Counted from the first letter of the stretch, positions 55,800-64,000 are shown. The stretch is DNA of 64,000 nt from Dethiobacter sp. (GCA_018333395.1 JAGXSQ010000117.1:4348-68347), one strand, 5' to 3'. A program made the numbers and translations. The notes: generated by a model not told the origin, from the sequence alone.

Positions 55800-55853
55800 C
55801 GTGCGCGCTGGAAATTATATTGGGCTTTCCTGCGCCGCAGGATGGAGGGATGC

Positions 55854-55882
55854 ACCCAATACTACCCGTAGCTCATATACTA
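55854..55882 (+). promoter_or_regulatory. Candidate sigma-K promoter of dpaAB
   Basis: CATATACTA (55874-55882) matches the sigma-K -10 consensus CATAnnnTA exactly, with an AC at 55854-55855 at 18 bases, one more than the usual spacing. The predicted start near 55890 lies just before the dpaA ribosome site. dpaA (spoVFA) is sigma-K-controlled in Bacillus, which supports the call. Confidence 0.6.
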
Positions 55883-55909
55883 ATTCACCAGCGGGAGGAG
55901 AGGTTGCTG

Positions 55910-56797
55910 TTGAGAAATAATGGACTGCAGGGGTGGAAAGTCCTCATTGCCGGAGGTGACAGGCGGGAAATCTTCCTGGCTGCTGACCTGGCGAAAAAGG
56001 GGGCAGATGTCTGGTTATACGGTTTTGAAAAATGTCTGCTGCCGTCAGAAATGTTGCTCCGTACCGGTTTGCCGGAACAGGCAGATGTCATCGTTTGTCC
56101 GCTACCGGGGATGGACGGGGAAGGCAAAATCTTTGCCCCCTTTGCGGAACAGCCCTGTACCCTTGATAGCTTACAGCGGTTTTTTTTGCCCGAGGTGCTG
56201 CTGATTTGCGGCAGGATGCCGGCGCACTGTCAACAAGCGTTGGAGAAGGCAGGGGTACATGTCTTCCTGAGTGGGGAAGACGATGAGTTGGCCATTTTAA
56301 ACGCGATTCCTACTGCTGAGGGGGCGGTGGAAATAGCCATGCGGGAAAGTTCCATCACCATCCACGGCAGTGAAAGTTTGGTCATTGGTTTCGGCCGCTG
56401 CGGACTGCCACTAGCTAGAACTTTGCAAGGGATTGGGGCGTCTGTCACGGTAGCGGTGCGGCGCCGGGAAGCGCAGGCCTTAGCTCTGGCACTGGGATTT
56501 ACCGCAGCGGGGATGGAGGAACTGGGGCGTCTGGTAAAAACATGCGACTTTATTTTTAATACGGTACCGGCCTTAATCCTGACGGCAGATGTTTTGGCGG
56601 CGACCAACCGCAACGCCCTTATAGTTGATATAGCCTCAAGGCCAGGAGGAACTGATTTTGACAACGCGGCAAAACTTGGCATTAAAAGCTTTTTAGCACC
56701 TGGTCTTCCCGGCCAAGTAGCGCCGGTGACGGCGGGGAAGATTCTTGGACGTGTTTACTTACCACTGATTCATACGTTGGGGAGAAGGAGGGATTAA
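55910..56797 (+). CDS. dpaA: Dipicolinate synthase subunit A
   Basis: Makes dipicolinic acid, the calcium chelator of the spore core, from a lysine-pathway intermediate in the mother cell; 295 residues, as for SpoVFA. The N-terminal GWKVLIAGGDRREIFLA and the Rossmann motif VIGFGRCGLPLARTL are characteristic. The start is TTG at 55910, about 6 bases after GGAGGAGAGG; an earlier in-frame ATG lies before the promoter candidate. Confidence 0.94.
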   Translation: MRNNGLQGWKVLIAGGDRREIFLAADLAKKGADVWLYGFEKCLLPSEMLLRTGLPEQADVIVCPLPGMDGEGKIFAPFAEQPCTLDSLQRFFLPEVLLICGRMPAHCQQALEKAGVHVFLSGEDDELAILNAIPTAEGAVEIAMRESSITIHGSESLVIGFGRCGLPLARTLQGIGASVTVAVRRREAQALALALGFTAAGMEELGRLVKTCDFIFNTVPALILTADVLAATNRNALIVDIASRPGGTDFDNAAKLGIKSFLAPGLPGQVAPVTAGKILGRVYLPLIHTLGRRRD

Positions 56798-56798
56798 T

Positions 56799-57398
56799 GT
56801 GCGGCTTAAAGGCCTCAAAATCGGGTTTGCCCTGACGGGCTCTCATTGTACGCTAGAAAAAGTTTTCCCTGAATTGGAGAAGCTCCTGGCTGAAGGGGCA
56901 GAAATCTATCCGGTTATTTCTCCGGCCATTGACCATACCGATACCCGTTTTGGCGAGGCTGCGGAATGGAAAACCAGGTTTGTACAGACGACGGGGCACC
57001 GGCTGATTAACAGCATTGCCAGTGCCGAGCCCATCGGTCCCCAAGCATTGCTTGATGCCTATATTATCGCTCCTTGCACCGGTAATACACTGGCTAAACT
57101 GGCCAGCGGCATTACAGACACGGCTGTACTTATGGGAGCTAAGGCGCAGTTACGCAACCAAAAACCAGTGATTTTAGCCATCGCCACCAATGACGGCCTG
57201 GGTATGAATGCCAAAAACGTGAGCACTTTGCTGAATACCAAAAACATATATATGGTGCCGTTTGGTCAGGACAGTCCGTTCGGCAAGCCTAATTCCCTGG
57301 GAGCAAAGCTGGATTTGCTCCTGCCGACAGTGTTACAGGCGCTGGCTGGGAAACAGCTGCAACCGCTATTGGTTAACGTGTCGGTGGAAAGTGTTTGA
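56799..57398 (+). CDS. dpaB: Dipicolinate synthase subunit B
   Basis: Flavoprotein partner of DpaA, 199 residues, related to flavin decarboxylase/phosphopantothenoylcysteine enzymes. GFALTGSHCTLEKV at the start and APCTGNTLAKLASGITDTAV are typical of SpoVFB. GTG start, one base after the dpaA stop, with AAGGAGGGA upstream. Its last codons overlap the dapA promoter. Confidence 0.95.
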   Translation: MRLKGLKIGFALTGSHCTLEKVFPELEKLLAEGAEIYPVISPAIDHTDTRFGEAAEWKTRFVQTTGHRLINSIASAEPIGPQALLDAYIIAPCTGNTLAKLASGITDTAVLMGAKAQLRNQKPVILAIATNDGLGMNAKNVSTLLNTKNIYMVPFGQDSPFGKPNSLGAKLDLLLPTVLQALAGKQLQPLLVNVSVESV

Positions 57399-57423
57399 AA
57401 AAAAAGCGCCGCTTTGTTATAAT
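57395..57423 (+). promoter_or_regulatory. Sigma-A promoter of dapA
   Basis: TTGAAA (57395-57400), a 17-base spacer and a perfect TATAAT (57418-57423) preceded by TG. The -35 overlaps the dpaB stop codon. It would give dapA vegetative expression independent of the sporulation genes in front of it. Confidence 0.85.
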
Positions 57424-57460
57424 TGGACGAAAACTCAAGGAGAGCTTGGAGGTGTTCGTA

Positions 57461-58342
57461 TTGTTCGCGCCTTTTGGAGAGGTGCTTACCGCGATGGTGA
57501 CACCGTTTTTGCCAAACGGGGAAGTAAATTACAGGAAAGCGGCGGAGCTTGCTCTTTATTTAGCGGAAAATGGTTCTGACGGCCTTGTATTGTCTGGGAC
57601 TACCGGAGAGTCCCCGACCCTTACCAAAGAGGAAAAACTGGAGCTTTTTCATGTCGTAGTGGCAGCTGTCAGGGGCAAAGCCAAGGTGGTGGCCGGAACC
57701 GGCTCAAACGACACGAAACAGACAGTTCAGTTTACCAGGCAAGCAGCGGGGTGTGGCGTGGATGGGATTATGCTGGTTACCCCGTACTATAACAAACCAT
57801 CCCAGGAAGGCCTGTATCAGCATTTTGCCGCTGTGGCCGGGGCGGTCTCCCTCCCGGTGATGCTCTACAATGTCCCGGGACGGACCGGGGTCAATATGCT
57901 GACGGAAACTACCTTGCGTCTGGCGGAGCTGTCTAATGTGGTGGCAGTTAAGGAGGCCAGCGGAGACCTAGAACAAATTGCCCGCCTCTGCGCTGGTGCG
58001 CCTGCCGGGTTTGCCGTCTACAGCGGCGATGACGGCATGACTTTTCCTGTCCTAGCCATCGGTGGTTGTGGTGTGGTCTCCGTGGCGGGGCATGTGGCAG
58101 GTAGGGAGATAAAAGAAATGATCAGAGCTTTCAGCGTCGGTGATATGGAGCGGGCGCGCTTTATGCACCACCGCCTCCTTCCTCTGTTTAAGGTTTTGTT
58201 TATTGCCAGTAATCCAGTTCCTGTGAAGGCAGCTATGAACTTGCTTGGACACAACCTGGGGCCCGTTCGCCTGCCGCTGGTAGCTCTTGGCGAAGCGCAT
58301 CTGAAAGAAGTGCAAAAAGTCTTAGCTGCGTTGGGGTATTGA
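57461..58342 (+). CDS. dapA: 4-hydroxy-tetrahydrodipicolinate synthase
   Basis: Condenses pyruvate with aspartate semialdehyde, first step of the diaminopimelate/lysine branch and source of the dipicolinate precursor; 293 residues. GEVLTAMVTPF, LSGTTGESPTLT, the YNVPGRTG loop with the conserved tyrosine, and the Schiff-base lysine in NVVAVKEASGD are all present. TTG 57461, 6 bases after GGAGGTG, is the likely start; the frame is open from 57395 but that part contains the promoter. The usual asd and dapG genes of this cluster are absent. Confidence 0.95.
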   Translation: MFAPFGEVLTAMVTPFLPNGEVNYRKAAELALYLAENGSDGLVLSGTTGESPTLTKEEKLELFHVVVAAVRGKAKVVAGTGSNDTKQTVQFTRQAAGCGVDGIMLVTPYYNKPSQEGLYQHFAAVAGAVSLPVMLYNVPGRTGVNMLTETTLRLAELSNVVAVKEASGDLEQIARLCAGAPAGFAVYSGDDGMTFPVLAIGGCGVVSVAGHVAGREIKEMIRAFSVGDMERARFMHHRLLPLFKVLFIASNPVPVKAAMNLLGHNLGPVRLPLVALGEAHLKEVQKVLAALGY

Positions 58343-58383
58343 TTAGTGATAAACGTCTTGGGCAAATGTGTCTGGCGTTCATC

Positions 58384-58412
58384 TTGACATAATTAGATAA
58401 AGACGATACAAT
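58384..58412 (+). promoter_or_regulatory. Sigma-A promoter upstream of rny
   Basis: TTGACA (58384-58389), 17 bases, TACAAT (58407-58412): near-perfect. The predicted start near 58419 lies about 190 nt before the rny start, with an intrinsic terminator in between. Confidence 0.85.
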
Positions 58413-58540
58413 TTATGCAGGCAGAAAGATGTGTGGGTCTGATAAAGAGGATACGGCCAGTTGGCCTGATCATATGAATCTTTTACTGGTTAAAACGTAA
58501 CAGCAGTACTTTCCCAGTTAAGATAGATATGGTGTCCCTT

Positions 58541-58572
58541 TATAGCTGTGCGCCCGCACAGCTATATTTTTT
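58541..58572 (+). terminator. Intrinsic terminator inside the rny leader
   Basis: A perfect 11 bp stem, TATAGCTGTGC (58541-58551) with GCACAGCTATA (58556-58566), GCCC loop and a six-base T-run. It lies after the promoter and 35 bases before the rny start, so it should stop or attenuate transcription into rny or end a short leader RNA of about 150 nt. Confidence 0.85.
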
Positions 58573-58606
58573 GGGGATTTCTACTACTACACGGGAGGTA
58601 AAAACT

Positions 58607-60148
58607 TTGAATACCGGAGCAGTATTCCTTATTGCCATTGTTACCGGCCTGATCGGTGCTGCTGCAGGCTATCTGTTCAGAAAGCTGGCGGCGGAGAAGA
58701 AAATCCGCTCAGCGGAAGAATCGGCCAAAACTATCCTAGACGATGCCGAAAAGCAGGCGCAGTCTCTGAAGCGGGAAAAACTTGTTGAAGCCAAAGAAGA
58801 AGTACACCGCATGCGTAAAGAGCTGGAGGTGGAAAGCCGGGAGCGGAGGTCAGAAATCCAGCGCTTAGAACGCCGCATCATCCAGAAGGAAGAGACACTC
58901 GACAAGAAGCTGCTGCAGATAGAGAAGAAGGAAGAGGATGTCCGTAGCAGGGAAAGTGAAATTACAGAAGCTCAGGAAAAAATCGGCCATGCGCTGAAGC
59001 AGCAGTTGGCAGAATTGGAACGAATTTCCGGACTGACGACGGAGCAAGCTAAAGAAACCATCCTTTCCCGAGTGCGCGACGAGGTCAGGCATGAAATGGC
59101 CCTGATGATCAAGGAATTGGAAGGCGAGGCTAGGGAAGAAGCTGAAAAGCGGGCGCGGAATATTATCACCTACGCTATTCAGAAGTTTGCCGCCGACCAT
59201 GTTTCTGAGTCAACCGTATCGGTAGTTTCGTTGCCTAATGATGAAATGAAAGGCCGGATTATTGGCCGTGAGGGACGCAACATACGTACACTGGAGACGT
59301 TGACCGGTATTGATCTGATTATTGATGATACTCCGGAAGCAGTTATCCTTTCCGGTTTCGATCCGATTCGCCGCGAAGTTGCCCGCATTGCGCTGGAGAA
59401 GCTGGTAGCTGATGGCCGTATACATCCGGCCCGCATCGAAGAGATGGTGGAGAAGGCGCGCCAAGAGGTGGACCTTCGCATCCGTGAGGAGGGCGAACAG
59501 GCCGTTTTTACGTCCGGTGTCCACGGGTTGCACCCGGAAATAGTTAAGCTGCTTGGCAGGCTACGTTTTCGCACTAGCTACGGTCAGAATGTACTCAAGC
59601 ACTCTATTGAGGTGGCCCATCTGGCTGGGGCTATGGCTGCCGAGCTCGGACTGGATATCCAGTTTGCCAAAAGAGCCGGGCTGTTGCATGACATTGGTAA
59701 GGCTGTCGATCACGAGGTAGAAGGACCGCATGTAGCTATTGGCGCTGATCTAGCTCGGAAATATCGGGAAACGCGGGATACTATTAACGCTATCGCGGCT
59801 CATCATGGAGATGAGGAATTTTTAACGCTGGAGGCTGTCCTGATTCAGGCGGCTGATGCCGTCTCTGCCGCCCGGCCGGGGGCGCGGCGGGAAACCCTTG
59901 ATGCTTACATTAAAAGATTGGAAAAACTAGAGGGAATTGCCGATGCTCATGAGGGTGTTGAGAAGTCATACGCTATCCAAGCCGGCCGAGAAATCCGTAT
60001 CATGGTTAAGCCAGATAAAGTGGGCGACTTGGCCAGCGTACAGCTGGCCCGGGATATCGTTAAAAAAATTGAACAGGAACTGGAATATCCGGGGCAGATC
60101 AAGGTGACGGTTATTCGCGAGACAAGAGCAGTTGATTACGCTAAATAG
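58607..60148 (+). CDS. rny: Ribonuclease Y
   Basis: Membrane-bound endoribonuclease that starts mRNA decay in Firmicutes; 513 residues. One N-terminal membrane segment, a long charged coiled coil (about residues 30-200), a KH domain ([19 protein letters not shown]), and an HD domain ([24 protein letters not shown]). TTG at 58607 is used, 7 bases after GGGAGGT; the frame upstream runs through the terminator hairpin and is not coding. Confidence 0.96.
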   Translation: MNTGAVFLIAIVTGLIGAAAGYLFRKLAAEKKIRSAEESAKTILDDAEKQAQSLKREKLVEAKEEVHRMRKELEVESRERRSEIQRLERRIIQKEETLDKKLLQIEKKEEDVRSRESEITEAQEKIGHALKQQLAELERISGLTTEQAKETILSRVRDEVRHEMALMIKELEGEAREEAEKRARNIITYAIQKFAADHVSESTVSVVSLPNDEMKGRIIGREGRNIRTLETLTGIDLIIDDTPEAVILSGFDPIRREVARIALEKLVADGRIHPARIEEMVEKARQEVDLRIREEGEQAVFTSGVHGLHPEIVKLLGRLRFRTSYGQNVLKHSIEVAHLAGAMAAELGLDIQFAKRAGLLHDIGKAVDHEVEGPHVAIGADLARKYRETRDTINAIAAHHGDEEFLTLEAVLIQAADAVSAARPGARRETLDAYIKRLEKLEGIADAHEGVEKSYAIQAGREIRIMVKPDKVGDLASVQLARDIVKKIEQELEYPGQIKVTVIRETRAVDYAK

Positions 60149-60225
60149 CCAGCAGGATTTTTTTTGGTACTGCGGAATAAAGATTGCTAGGCGTAGGGTA
60201 ACTGATAAGTGAAGGGTGTGCTGTT

Positions 60226-60744
60226 ATGGCTAAGATGAAGCAACATGGCAAACGGGATGCTTATACAGCTAATTTGCTAATCTCGCTCTTGATCCGTTTT
60301 TCGGAGATTCTATCGCTCAATTTTGACATGCCGCAGGATCGCTGCAAATTTACTTTTATGCTGGCTGGCAAGCAAAACAGGGACGAGGCGACCCGTTTTC
60401 GCAAGGCGCTCCATGACTCCCTGGACACTTATGCTGAGTTGACAGGGGAAGCCTTTTCCGTCGAGGTGGCGCTGACTACCTCGCGCAGGCTTAACTTGTT
60501 GGAACTAACAAGCGATACTACGCAGCTGTCGCTGGAAGCTATCCAGCTGATCTGCGGCTTGGTGGGCGAATTTTTTGGGGACGCTTTGCTCAAAGATGCT
60601 GAAAGCTCCGATAGCACCCGTGACGAAGACTTCGGCCGTCACGAAGAAATTATTGACTACCTGCTTACTCACAGCGCCGGCATGAGACAGGACAACCTGA
60701 TTGCCTTCCGGGAAGCCGGCCGGGTATACGTTTTTGATAAATAA
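60226..60744 (+). CDS. Conserved-looking hypothetical protein between rny and ymdB
   Basis: Not recognised. A soluble 172-residue protein without signal or membrane segments. The N-terminal half is helical (YTANLLISLLIRFSEILSLN), with a likely strand-rich middle and a C-terminal IIDYLLTHSAGMRQDNLIAF segment. It lies 2 bases before the ymdB start and is probably co-translated. Its place between two genes of RNA decay and cyclic-nucleotide metabolism suggests a related role, but nothing in the sequence proves it. Confidence 0.75.
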   Translation: MAKMKQHGKRDAYTANLLISLLIRFSEILSLNFDMPQDRCKFTFMLAGKQNRDEATRFRKALHDSLDTYAELTGEAFSVEVALTTSRRLNLLELTSDTTQLSLEAIQLICGLVGEFFGDALLKDAESSDSTRDEDFGRHEEIIDYLLTHSAGMRQDNLIAFREAGRVYVFDK

Positions 60745-60764
60745 CGATGGCTGGGGGTTATGTG

Positions 60765-61550
60765 TTGCGAGTTTTAATGATCGGGGATGTGGTTGGTAGT
60801 CCCGGGCGCCTGTGCGTCAGGGATATGTTGCCCCGCATTAGGAAGAACTACCGCATAGATCTGGCTGTTGCTAATGGCGAGAATCTGGCTGGCGGAACGG
60901 GGATTAATGAGAAGACGGCTAACGAGCTTTTTGCCTATGGTGTGGATATTCTGACTACGGGAAATCATGTCTGGGACAAGAAAGAGGCCTTGCCTCTCCT
61001 AGCCAGGGAAGCGAGAATTCTACGACCGGCCAATTATCCTCCGGGAACTCCGGGAAAGGGGTCGGTTGTTTTTGATGTTGGTAAATTAAAGGTTGCGGTG
61101 CTCAATTTAAACGGCCGCGTGTTTATGCAACCCCTGGATTGTCCTTTTCGCCTGGCACAACAGGAGACAGCACGTCTGCGGGAGATTACACCGTTAATCA
61201 TGGTCGACTTCCATGCCGAAGCTTCTTCTGAGAAAATAGCTTTAGGACGTTTTCTTGATGGTCACGTTTCTGCCGTACTGGGGACGCACACCCATGTACA
61301 GACGGCTGACGCCAGAATCTTTCCCGGGGGCACGGCATATATAACTGATGTGGGCATGACCGGACCTTTTGAATCAGTCTTGGGGGTGGAGGCGGACGCT
61401 GTAGTACGAAAATTCGTGCGGCAACTGCCCGAGCGCTTCGAGGTGTCTAAGTCGCCTGTTTGCCAGTTTAACGCTGCTGTAGTGGAGATTAATCCAGATA
61501 ACGGTCAGGCGCTGTCAGTAGAAACAATCTTTGATTTGCATGAATTTTAA
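60765..61550 (+). CDS. ymdB: YmdB-type metallophosphoesterase
   Basis: Calcineurin-like phosphodiesterase of 261 residues (TIGR00282 type). The Bacillus homologue hydrolyses cyclic nucleotides and affects biofilm and motility decisions. Metal-binding motifs are MIGDVVGSPGR, VANGENLAGG, TTGNHVWDKKE, VDFHAEASSEK and GTHTHVQTAD. TTG at 60765, 6 bases after GGGGGT, fits the family start; ATG at 60747 is also in frame. Confidence 0.94.
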   Translation: MRVLMIGDVVGSPGRLCVRDMLPRIRKNYRIDLAVANGENLAGGTGINEKTANELFAYGVDILTTGNHVWDKKEALPLLAREARILRPANYPPGTPGKGSVVFDVGKLKVAVLNLNGRVFMQPLDCPFRLAQQETARLREITPLIMVDFHAEASSEKIALGRFLDGHVSAVLGTHTHVQTADARIFPGGTAYITDVGMTGPFESVLGVEADAVVRKFVRQLPERFEVSKSPVCQFNAAVVEINPDNGQALSVETIFDLHEF

Positions 61551-61570
61551 AAGCAATTTTTTTTACACAG

Positions 61571-61599
61571 GCAGGGTTTCTATCCAAGGCAGGGAATAT
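61571..61599 (+). promoter_or_regulatory. Candidate sigma-H promoter of spoVS
   Basis: GCAGGGTTT (61571-61579), 11 bases and AGGGAATAT (61591-61599) match the sigma-H pattern (RnAGGAwww, RnnGAATww) with one mismatch in the -35. spoVS is sigma-H-dependent in Bacillus. Confidence 0.6.
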
Positions 61600-61640
61600 T
61601 CTAGCAAGTTGTCAGAAAAGTCAAAAAACAGGAGGTCGCC

Positions 61641-61901
61641 ATGGAAGTATTAAAGGTTTCAGCAAAATCCAATCCAAATTCTGTGGCCGGTGCACTGGCC
61701 GGAGTATTAAGGGAACGTGGCGGTGCGGAAATGCAGGCTGTTGGTGCTGGCGCTTTGAACCAGGCTGTTAAAGCGGTGGCCATTGCCAGAGGTTTTGTGG
61801 CGCCAAACGGGATGGATTTGATTTGTATTCCAGCCTTTACAGACATTATCATTGATGGGGAAGAGCGAACGGCGATAAAATTAATCGTGCAGCCGCGCTA
61901 A
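61641..61901 (+). CDS. spoVS: Stage V sporulation protein S
   Basis: An 86-residue Alba-like nucleic-acid-binding protein needed for spore coat assembly and dipicolinate-stage progress in Bacillus; 86 residues is the exact family length. EVLKVSAKSNPNSVAGALAGVLRE and GAGALNQAVKAVAIARGF are near-invariant. AGGAGGTCGCC precedes the ATG. Confidence 0.97.
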   Translation: MEVLKVSAKSNPNSVAGALAGVLRERGGAEMQAVGAGALNQAVKAVAIARGFVAPNGMDLICIPAFTDIIIDGEERTAIKLIVQPR

Positions 61902-61917
61902 AGCAGCGGGCGTAACC

Positions 61918-61942
61918 ACACCCAGGCGCAAGGGTGTTTTTT
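61918..61942 (+). terminator. Rho-independent terminator of spoVS
   Basis: ACACCC (61918-61923), 8-base loop, GGGTGT (61932-61937) and a T-run to 61942. Confidence 0.85.
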
Positions 61943-61959
61943 GGAAAGGAGGCGGTCTG

Positions 61960-62961
61960 GTGGATACAGGGGTCACGGCCCAGGAGCTGCATCAGCAGGC
62001 CGTGGTGGTAGATGGGCATTGCGACACTGTGCACCTGTTTTGCGGGTCACGTGGTCCGTATCATTTTAAGCAAAGGAATAGCATCGGGCATATTGACTTG
62101 CCGCGATTACGACAAGGCGGTGTTGATGTGCAGTTATTTGCTTTGTGTGTTGCTCCGAACTCTGCGCCGTGCGGAGCACTTAGCCGCGCCTTAGTGCTAC
62201 TGGAACATTTTCACCGCGAGCTTGGCGAGAACCAGGAGGAGGTGGCGCTGGTGCTTGACCAGGCAGGGTTAGCTGACAGCGTAGCTCATGGAAAGCTGGC
62301 TGCTTTGCTGACTATGGAAGGAGGCGAGGCTCTGGAAGGACGGGTGGATGTTCTGCACATTATGCACCGTCTGGGAGTGCGGGGATTTGGACTAACCTGG
62401 AATGACAGAAACCTTCTGGCCGACGGCGTCGGTGTAGGCGATTCTGCCGGAGGGCTTACCGAATTTGGGCGTACAGTGTTGCGGGAAGTTAACCGCCTTG
62501 GAATGATTGTTGACGCGGCTCATCTGGCTCGGAGAGCCTTTTATGAACTGCTGGACACCTCGGCAAGCCCTGTCATTGTTTCTCACGCCAATGCCGGCGG
62601 CGTCTGCAATCACCGGCGGAACTTGGATGATAGCCAGCTAAAGGCGCTCCGTGACCAGGGAGGGGTAATTGGGCTAACCTTTTATCCCCCTTTTGTGACC
62701 GGACAGGGAGAAGCCGGTCTAGATGACTTGCTGGACCATTTTTGTTATATTGCCGACCTCTTCGGAGTAGAAGTGCTGGGGCTGGGCTCTGATTACGACG
62801 GTATCTCTTCCACCGTTGCAGAGCTGGCAGACGTTTCGTGTTTGCCCGCGCTTACAGCCGGACTCCTGGCGCGCGGATTTACCGGAGAGGAAATAAAAAT
62901 GATCCTCGGCGGAAACTTTTGGCGTGTTTTTTCAAAATCGTTGGGAAAATCTAATGTTTAA
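61960..62961 (+). CDS. Membrane dipeptidase family protein (peptidase M19)
   Basis: Zinc-dependent dipeptidase of the renal-dipeptidase type, 333 residues. VDGHCDTV gives the HxD metal motif at the start, EGGEALEG supplies the bridging glutamate, and SHANAGGVCNHRRNL the third histidine region; GLGSDYDGI is the C-terminal motif. No signal peptide is visible, so it is probably cytoplasmic despite the family name. It would hydrolyse dipeptides, including some with D-residues. GTG start after AAGGAGG. Confidence 0.92.
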   Translation: MDTGVTAQELHQQAVVVDGHCDTVHLFCGSRGPYHFKQRNSIGHIDLPRLRQGGVDVQLFALCVAPNSAPCGALSRALVLLEHFHRELGENQEEVALVLDQAGLADSVAHGKLAALLTMEGGEALEGRVDVLHIMHRLGVRGFGLTWNDRNLLADGVGVGDSAGGLTEFGRTVLREVNRLGMIVDAAHLARRAFYELLDTSASPVIVSHANAGGVCNHRRNLDDSQLKALRDQGGVIGLTFYPPFVTGQGEAGLDDLLDHFCYIADLFGVEVLGLGSDYDGISSTVAELADVSCLPALTAGLLARGFTGEEIKMILGGNFWRVFSKSLGKSNV

Positions 62962-63790
62962 GATGAGTGATGCTGTTGACTTACATGTGCACACTTCTTT
63001 TAGTGATGGGCTGCTGACCCCCGCAAAGACGGTGGAGCTGGCCGAATCTCTGCTTTTGGCGGCAGTGGCCATCACCGACCACGATACGGTGGAGGGAATT
63101 GAGGGAGCGCTGCAGGCAGCAGCCAAACTGTCTGTCGAAGTTGTGCCGGGTGTGGAGTTAAGTACGGAGTATGATAACCGGGAAGTCCATATTCTTGGTT
63201 ATTACATAGACCACACGCATCCCGGCCTGAGCGTTTTGCTCGAAAAATTAAGGCGAAGCCGACACGGACGTGCCCAAAAAATAGTTGATAAACTGCGTCA
63301 CCTAGGTTTGGTGGTTGACTATCAGGAGGTGATGCGCCTAGCGGGGGAAGCGGCTCCAGGCAGAGCTCATATTGCCAGAGCGCTAGTTAATAATGGTCAT
63401 GTGGAGAGCGTGCGGGACGCTTTTGAACAGTTGATTGGTTACAGGCGGCCGGCCTACGTGGAGAGGCTTAAACTATCACCAGGGGACGCTATTTCAGCCA
63501 TTCGTGCCGCAGGAGGAGTAGCTGTTTGGGCACATCCTGGCTTGACAGGAAAAGATAGTCTGTTAGAAAGATTTTTGCCTTGGGGGTTAAAGGGCTTGGA
63601 GGTCTATCACCCGGATCATAGCTGTCTGCAATCAGCGCGTTACAGAAAAATGGCGCACAGAATAAACCTATGTATCACAGGAGGTTCAGATTTCCATGGG
63701 TCTGACGCCAGCAGAGCGCGAGGCCTTGGCTCCTGCGGTGTGACGGTAAAGGAACTGCTGGAGCTCAAAAAACTAGAAGGAGCTAAATAA
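62954..63790 (+). CDS. PHP-domain phosphoesterase (TrpH/YciV type)
   Basis: A 278-residue PHP-domain hydrolase. Metal-binding motifs are DLHVHTSFSDG, ITDHDTVEG, VVPGVELS, VWAHPG and TGGSDFHG. Related proteins (E. coli RNase AM/YciV) act as 5'-3' exonucleases or on 3',5'-nucleoside bisphosphates. The ATG at 62954 overlaps the dipeptidase stop by 8 bases. Confidence 0.9.
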   Translation: MFKMSDAVDLHVHTSFSDGLLTPAKTVELAESLLLAAVAITDHDTVEGIEGALQAAAKLSVEVVPGVELSTEYDNREVHILGYYIDHTHPGLSVLLEKLRRSRHGRAQKIVDKLRHLGLVVDYQEVMRLAGEAAPGRAHIARALVNNGHVESVRDAFEQLIGYRRPAYVERLKLSPGDAISAIRAAGGVAVWAHPGLTGKDSLLERFLPWGLKGLEVYHPDHSCLQSARYRKMAHRINLCITGGSDFHGSDASRARGLGSCGVTVKELLELKKLEGAK

Positions 63791-63842
63791 TTTGCCAGCC
63801 CGATTAAAAGGATTTATAACTCTGGTCTAGAATAGAACCCTA

Positions 63843-63871
63843 TTGCTTCGTTTTATGAACTGGCGTATCAT
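63843..63871 (+). promoter_or_regulatory. Possible sigma-A promoter before the last gene
   Basis: TTGCTT (63843-63848), 17 bases, TATCAT (63866-63871). Weak but correctly spaced, about 28 bases before the ATG at 63899. Confidence 0.4.
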
Positions 63872-63898
63872 ATGATGTTTGCGGGAAGGAGAGTGCTG

Positions 63899-64000
63899 AT
63901 GAGCAACATGTTGGAGTCTGCAGACCTTTCGTTGCTGGCAGTTATCTCTGCGGCTGTCACCGCCTATCTTGATCAAGAACAGACCGGAGAGCTAGCGGTA
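63899..64000 (+). CDS. Small protein of unknown function, 3' end outside window
   Basis: ATG at 63899 with GGAAGGAGAG upstream opens a frame that runs to the window edge (34 residues seen). The LAVISAAVTAYL segment resembles the N-terminus of small proteins found next to carboxyltransferase/decarboxylase genes in Clostridia, but the piece is too short to name. Confidence 0.6.
   Translation, partial: MSNMLESADLSLLAVISAAVTAYLDQEQTGELAV

Noticed and set aside
58529..58606. Extended start for RNase Y
   Set aside because: It would run through the terminator hairpin; the TTG at 58607 has GGGAGGT at good distance.

Overview
The window reads as a chromosomal segment of an anaerobic, endospore-forming member of the Firmicutes (class Clostridia, most like the Peptococcaceae and relatives). 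The grounds are: CodY and HslVU/CodWX-type genes in the order xerC-hslV-hslU-codY; sporulation genes (spoVS, dpaAB, ylmC/ymxH-like); a clostridial 4-hydroxybutyryl-CoA dehydratase; a small 2[4Fe-4S] ferredoxin; strong AGGAGG ribosome sites; and unusually frequent TTG starts. Nearly every gene is on the + strand. Base composition looks close to 50% G+C, and the 3.5-14 kb block looks somewhat richer in A+T. No rRNA, tRNA or CRISPR array was seen.

Layout. (1) 1-3.5 kb: 3' part of polA (its start lies outside the window) and mutM. (2) 3.5-16 kb: a catabolic island. A sigma-54 activator (minus strand) faces an operon for a two-subunit CoA-transferase, an SDR dehydrogenase, 4-hydroxybutyryl-CoA dehydratase, a small cysteine-rich protein, thiolase, 3-hydroxybutyryl-CoA dehydrogenase and an AtoE-type short-chain fatty acid permease. 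A separate acetoacetyl-CoA synthetase gene follows. Two canonical -24/-12 promoters and a triple-palindrome candidate enhancer make this a self-contained regulon. (3) 16-21.4 kb: a five-gene peptide/nickel-type ABC importer. (4) 21.5-29.9 kb: dprA-topA-trmFO-xerC-hslV-hslU-codY. (5) 30-38.6 kb: rpsB-tsf, pyrH-frr, ferredoxin, uppS-cdsA-dxr-rseP-ispG and a glycosyltransferase. (6) 39-50 kb: rimP-nusA-rnpM-ylxQ-infB-ylxP-rbfA-nrnA-truB-ribF and rpsO-pnp. (7) 50.2-51.4 kb: a flavodoxin/ferredoxin gene on the minus strand beside a decayed IS21-family istB remnant. (8) 51.5-54 kb: two NodB-like deacetylase-family proteins (one apparently inactive) and a VanW protein. (9) 54-64 kb: dut, ylmC-like, dpaA-dpaB-dapA, rny, ymdB, spoVS, a membrane dipeptidase, a PHP phosphoesterase and the start of a further small gene.

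How the parts fit. The island could import a short hydroxy- or keto-acid, activate it by CoA transfer (or by ATP for acetoacetate) and take 4-hydroxybutyryl-CoA through crotonyl-CoA, 3-hydroxybutyryl-CoA and acetoacetyl-CoA to acetyl-CoA; the enoyl-CoA hydratase step is not encoded here. The rest is mostly information processing (replication, transcription, translation, RNA decay), isoprenoid and phospholipid precursor synthesis, and a spore-linked tail with candidate sigma-K (dpaA) and sigma-H (spoVS) promoters. Functions are assigned by reading motifs and gene order only; no database search was possible.
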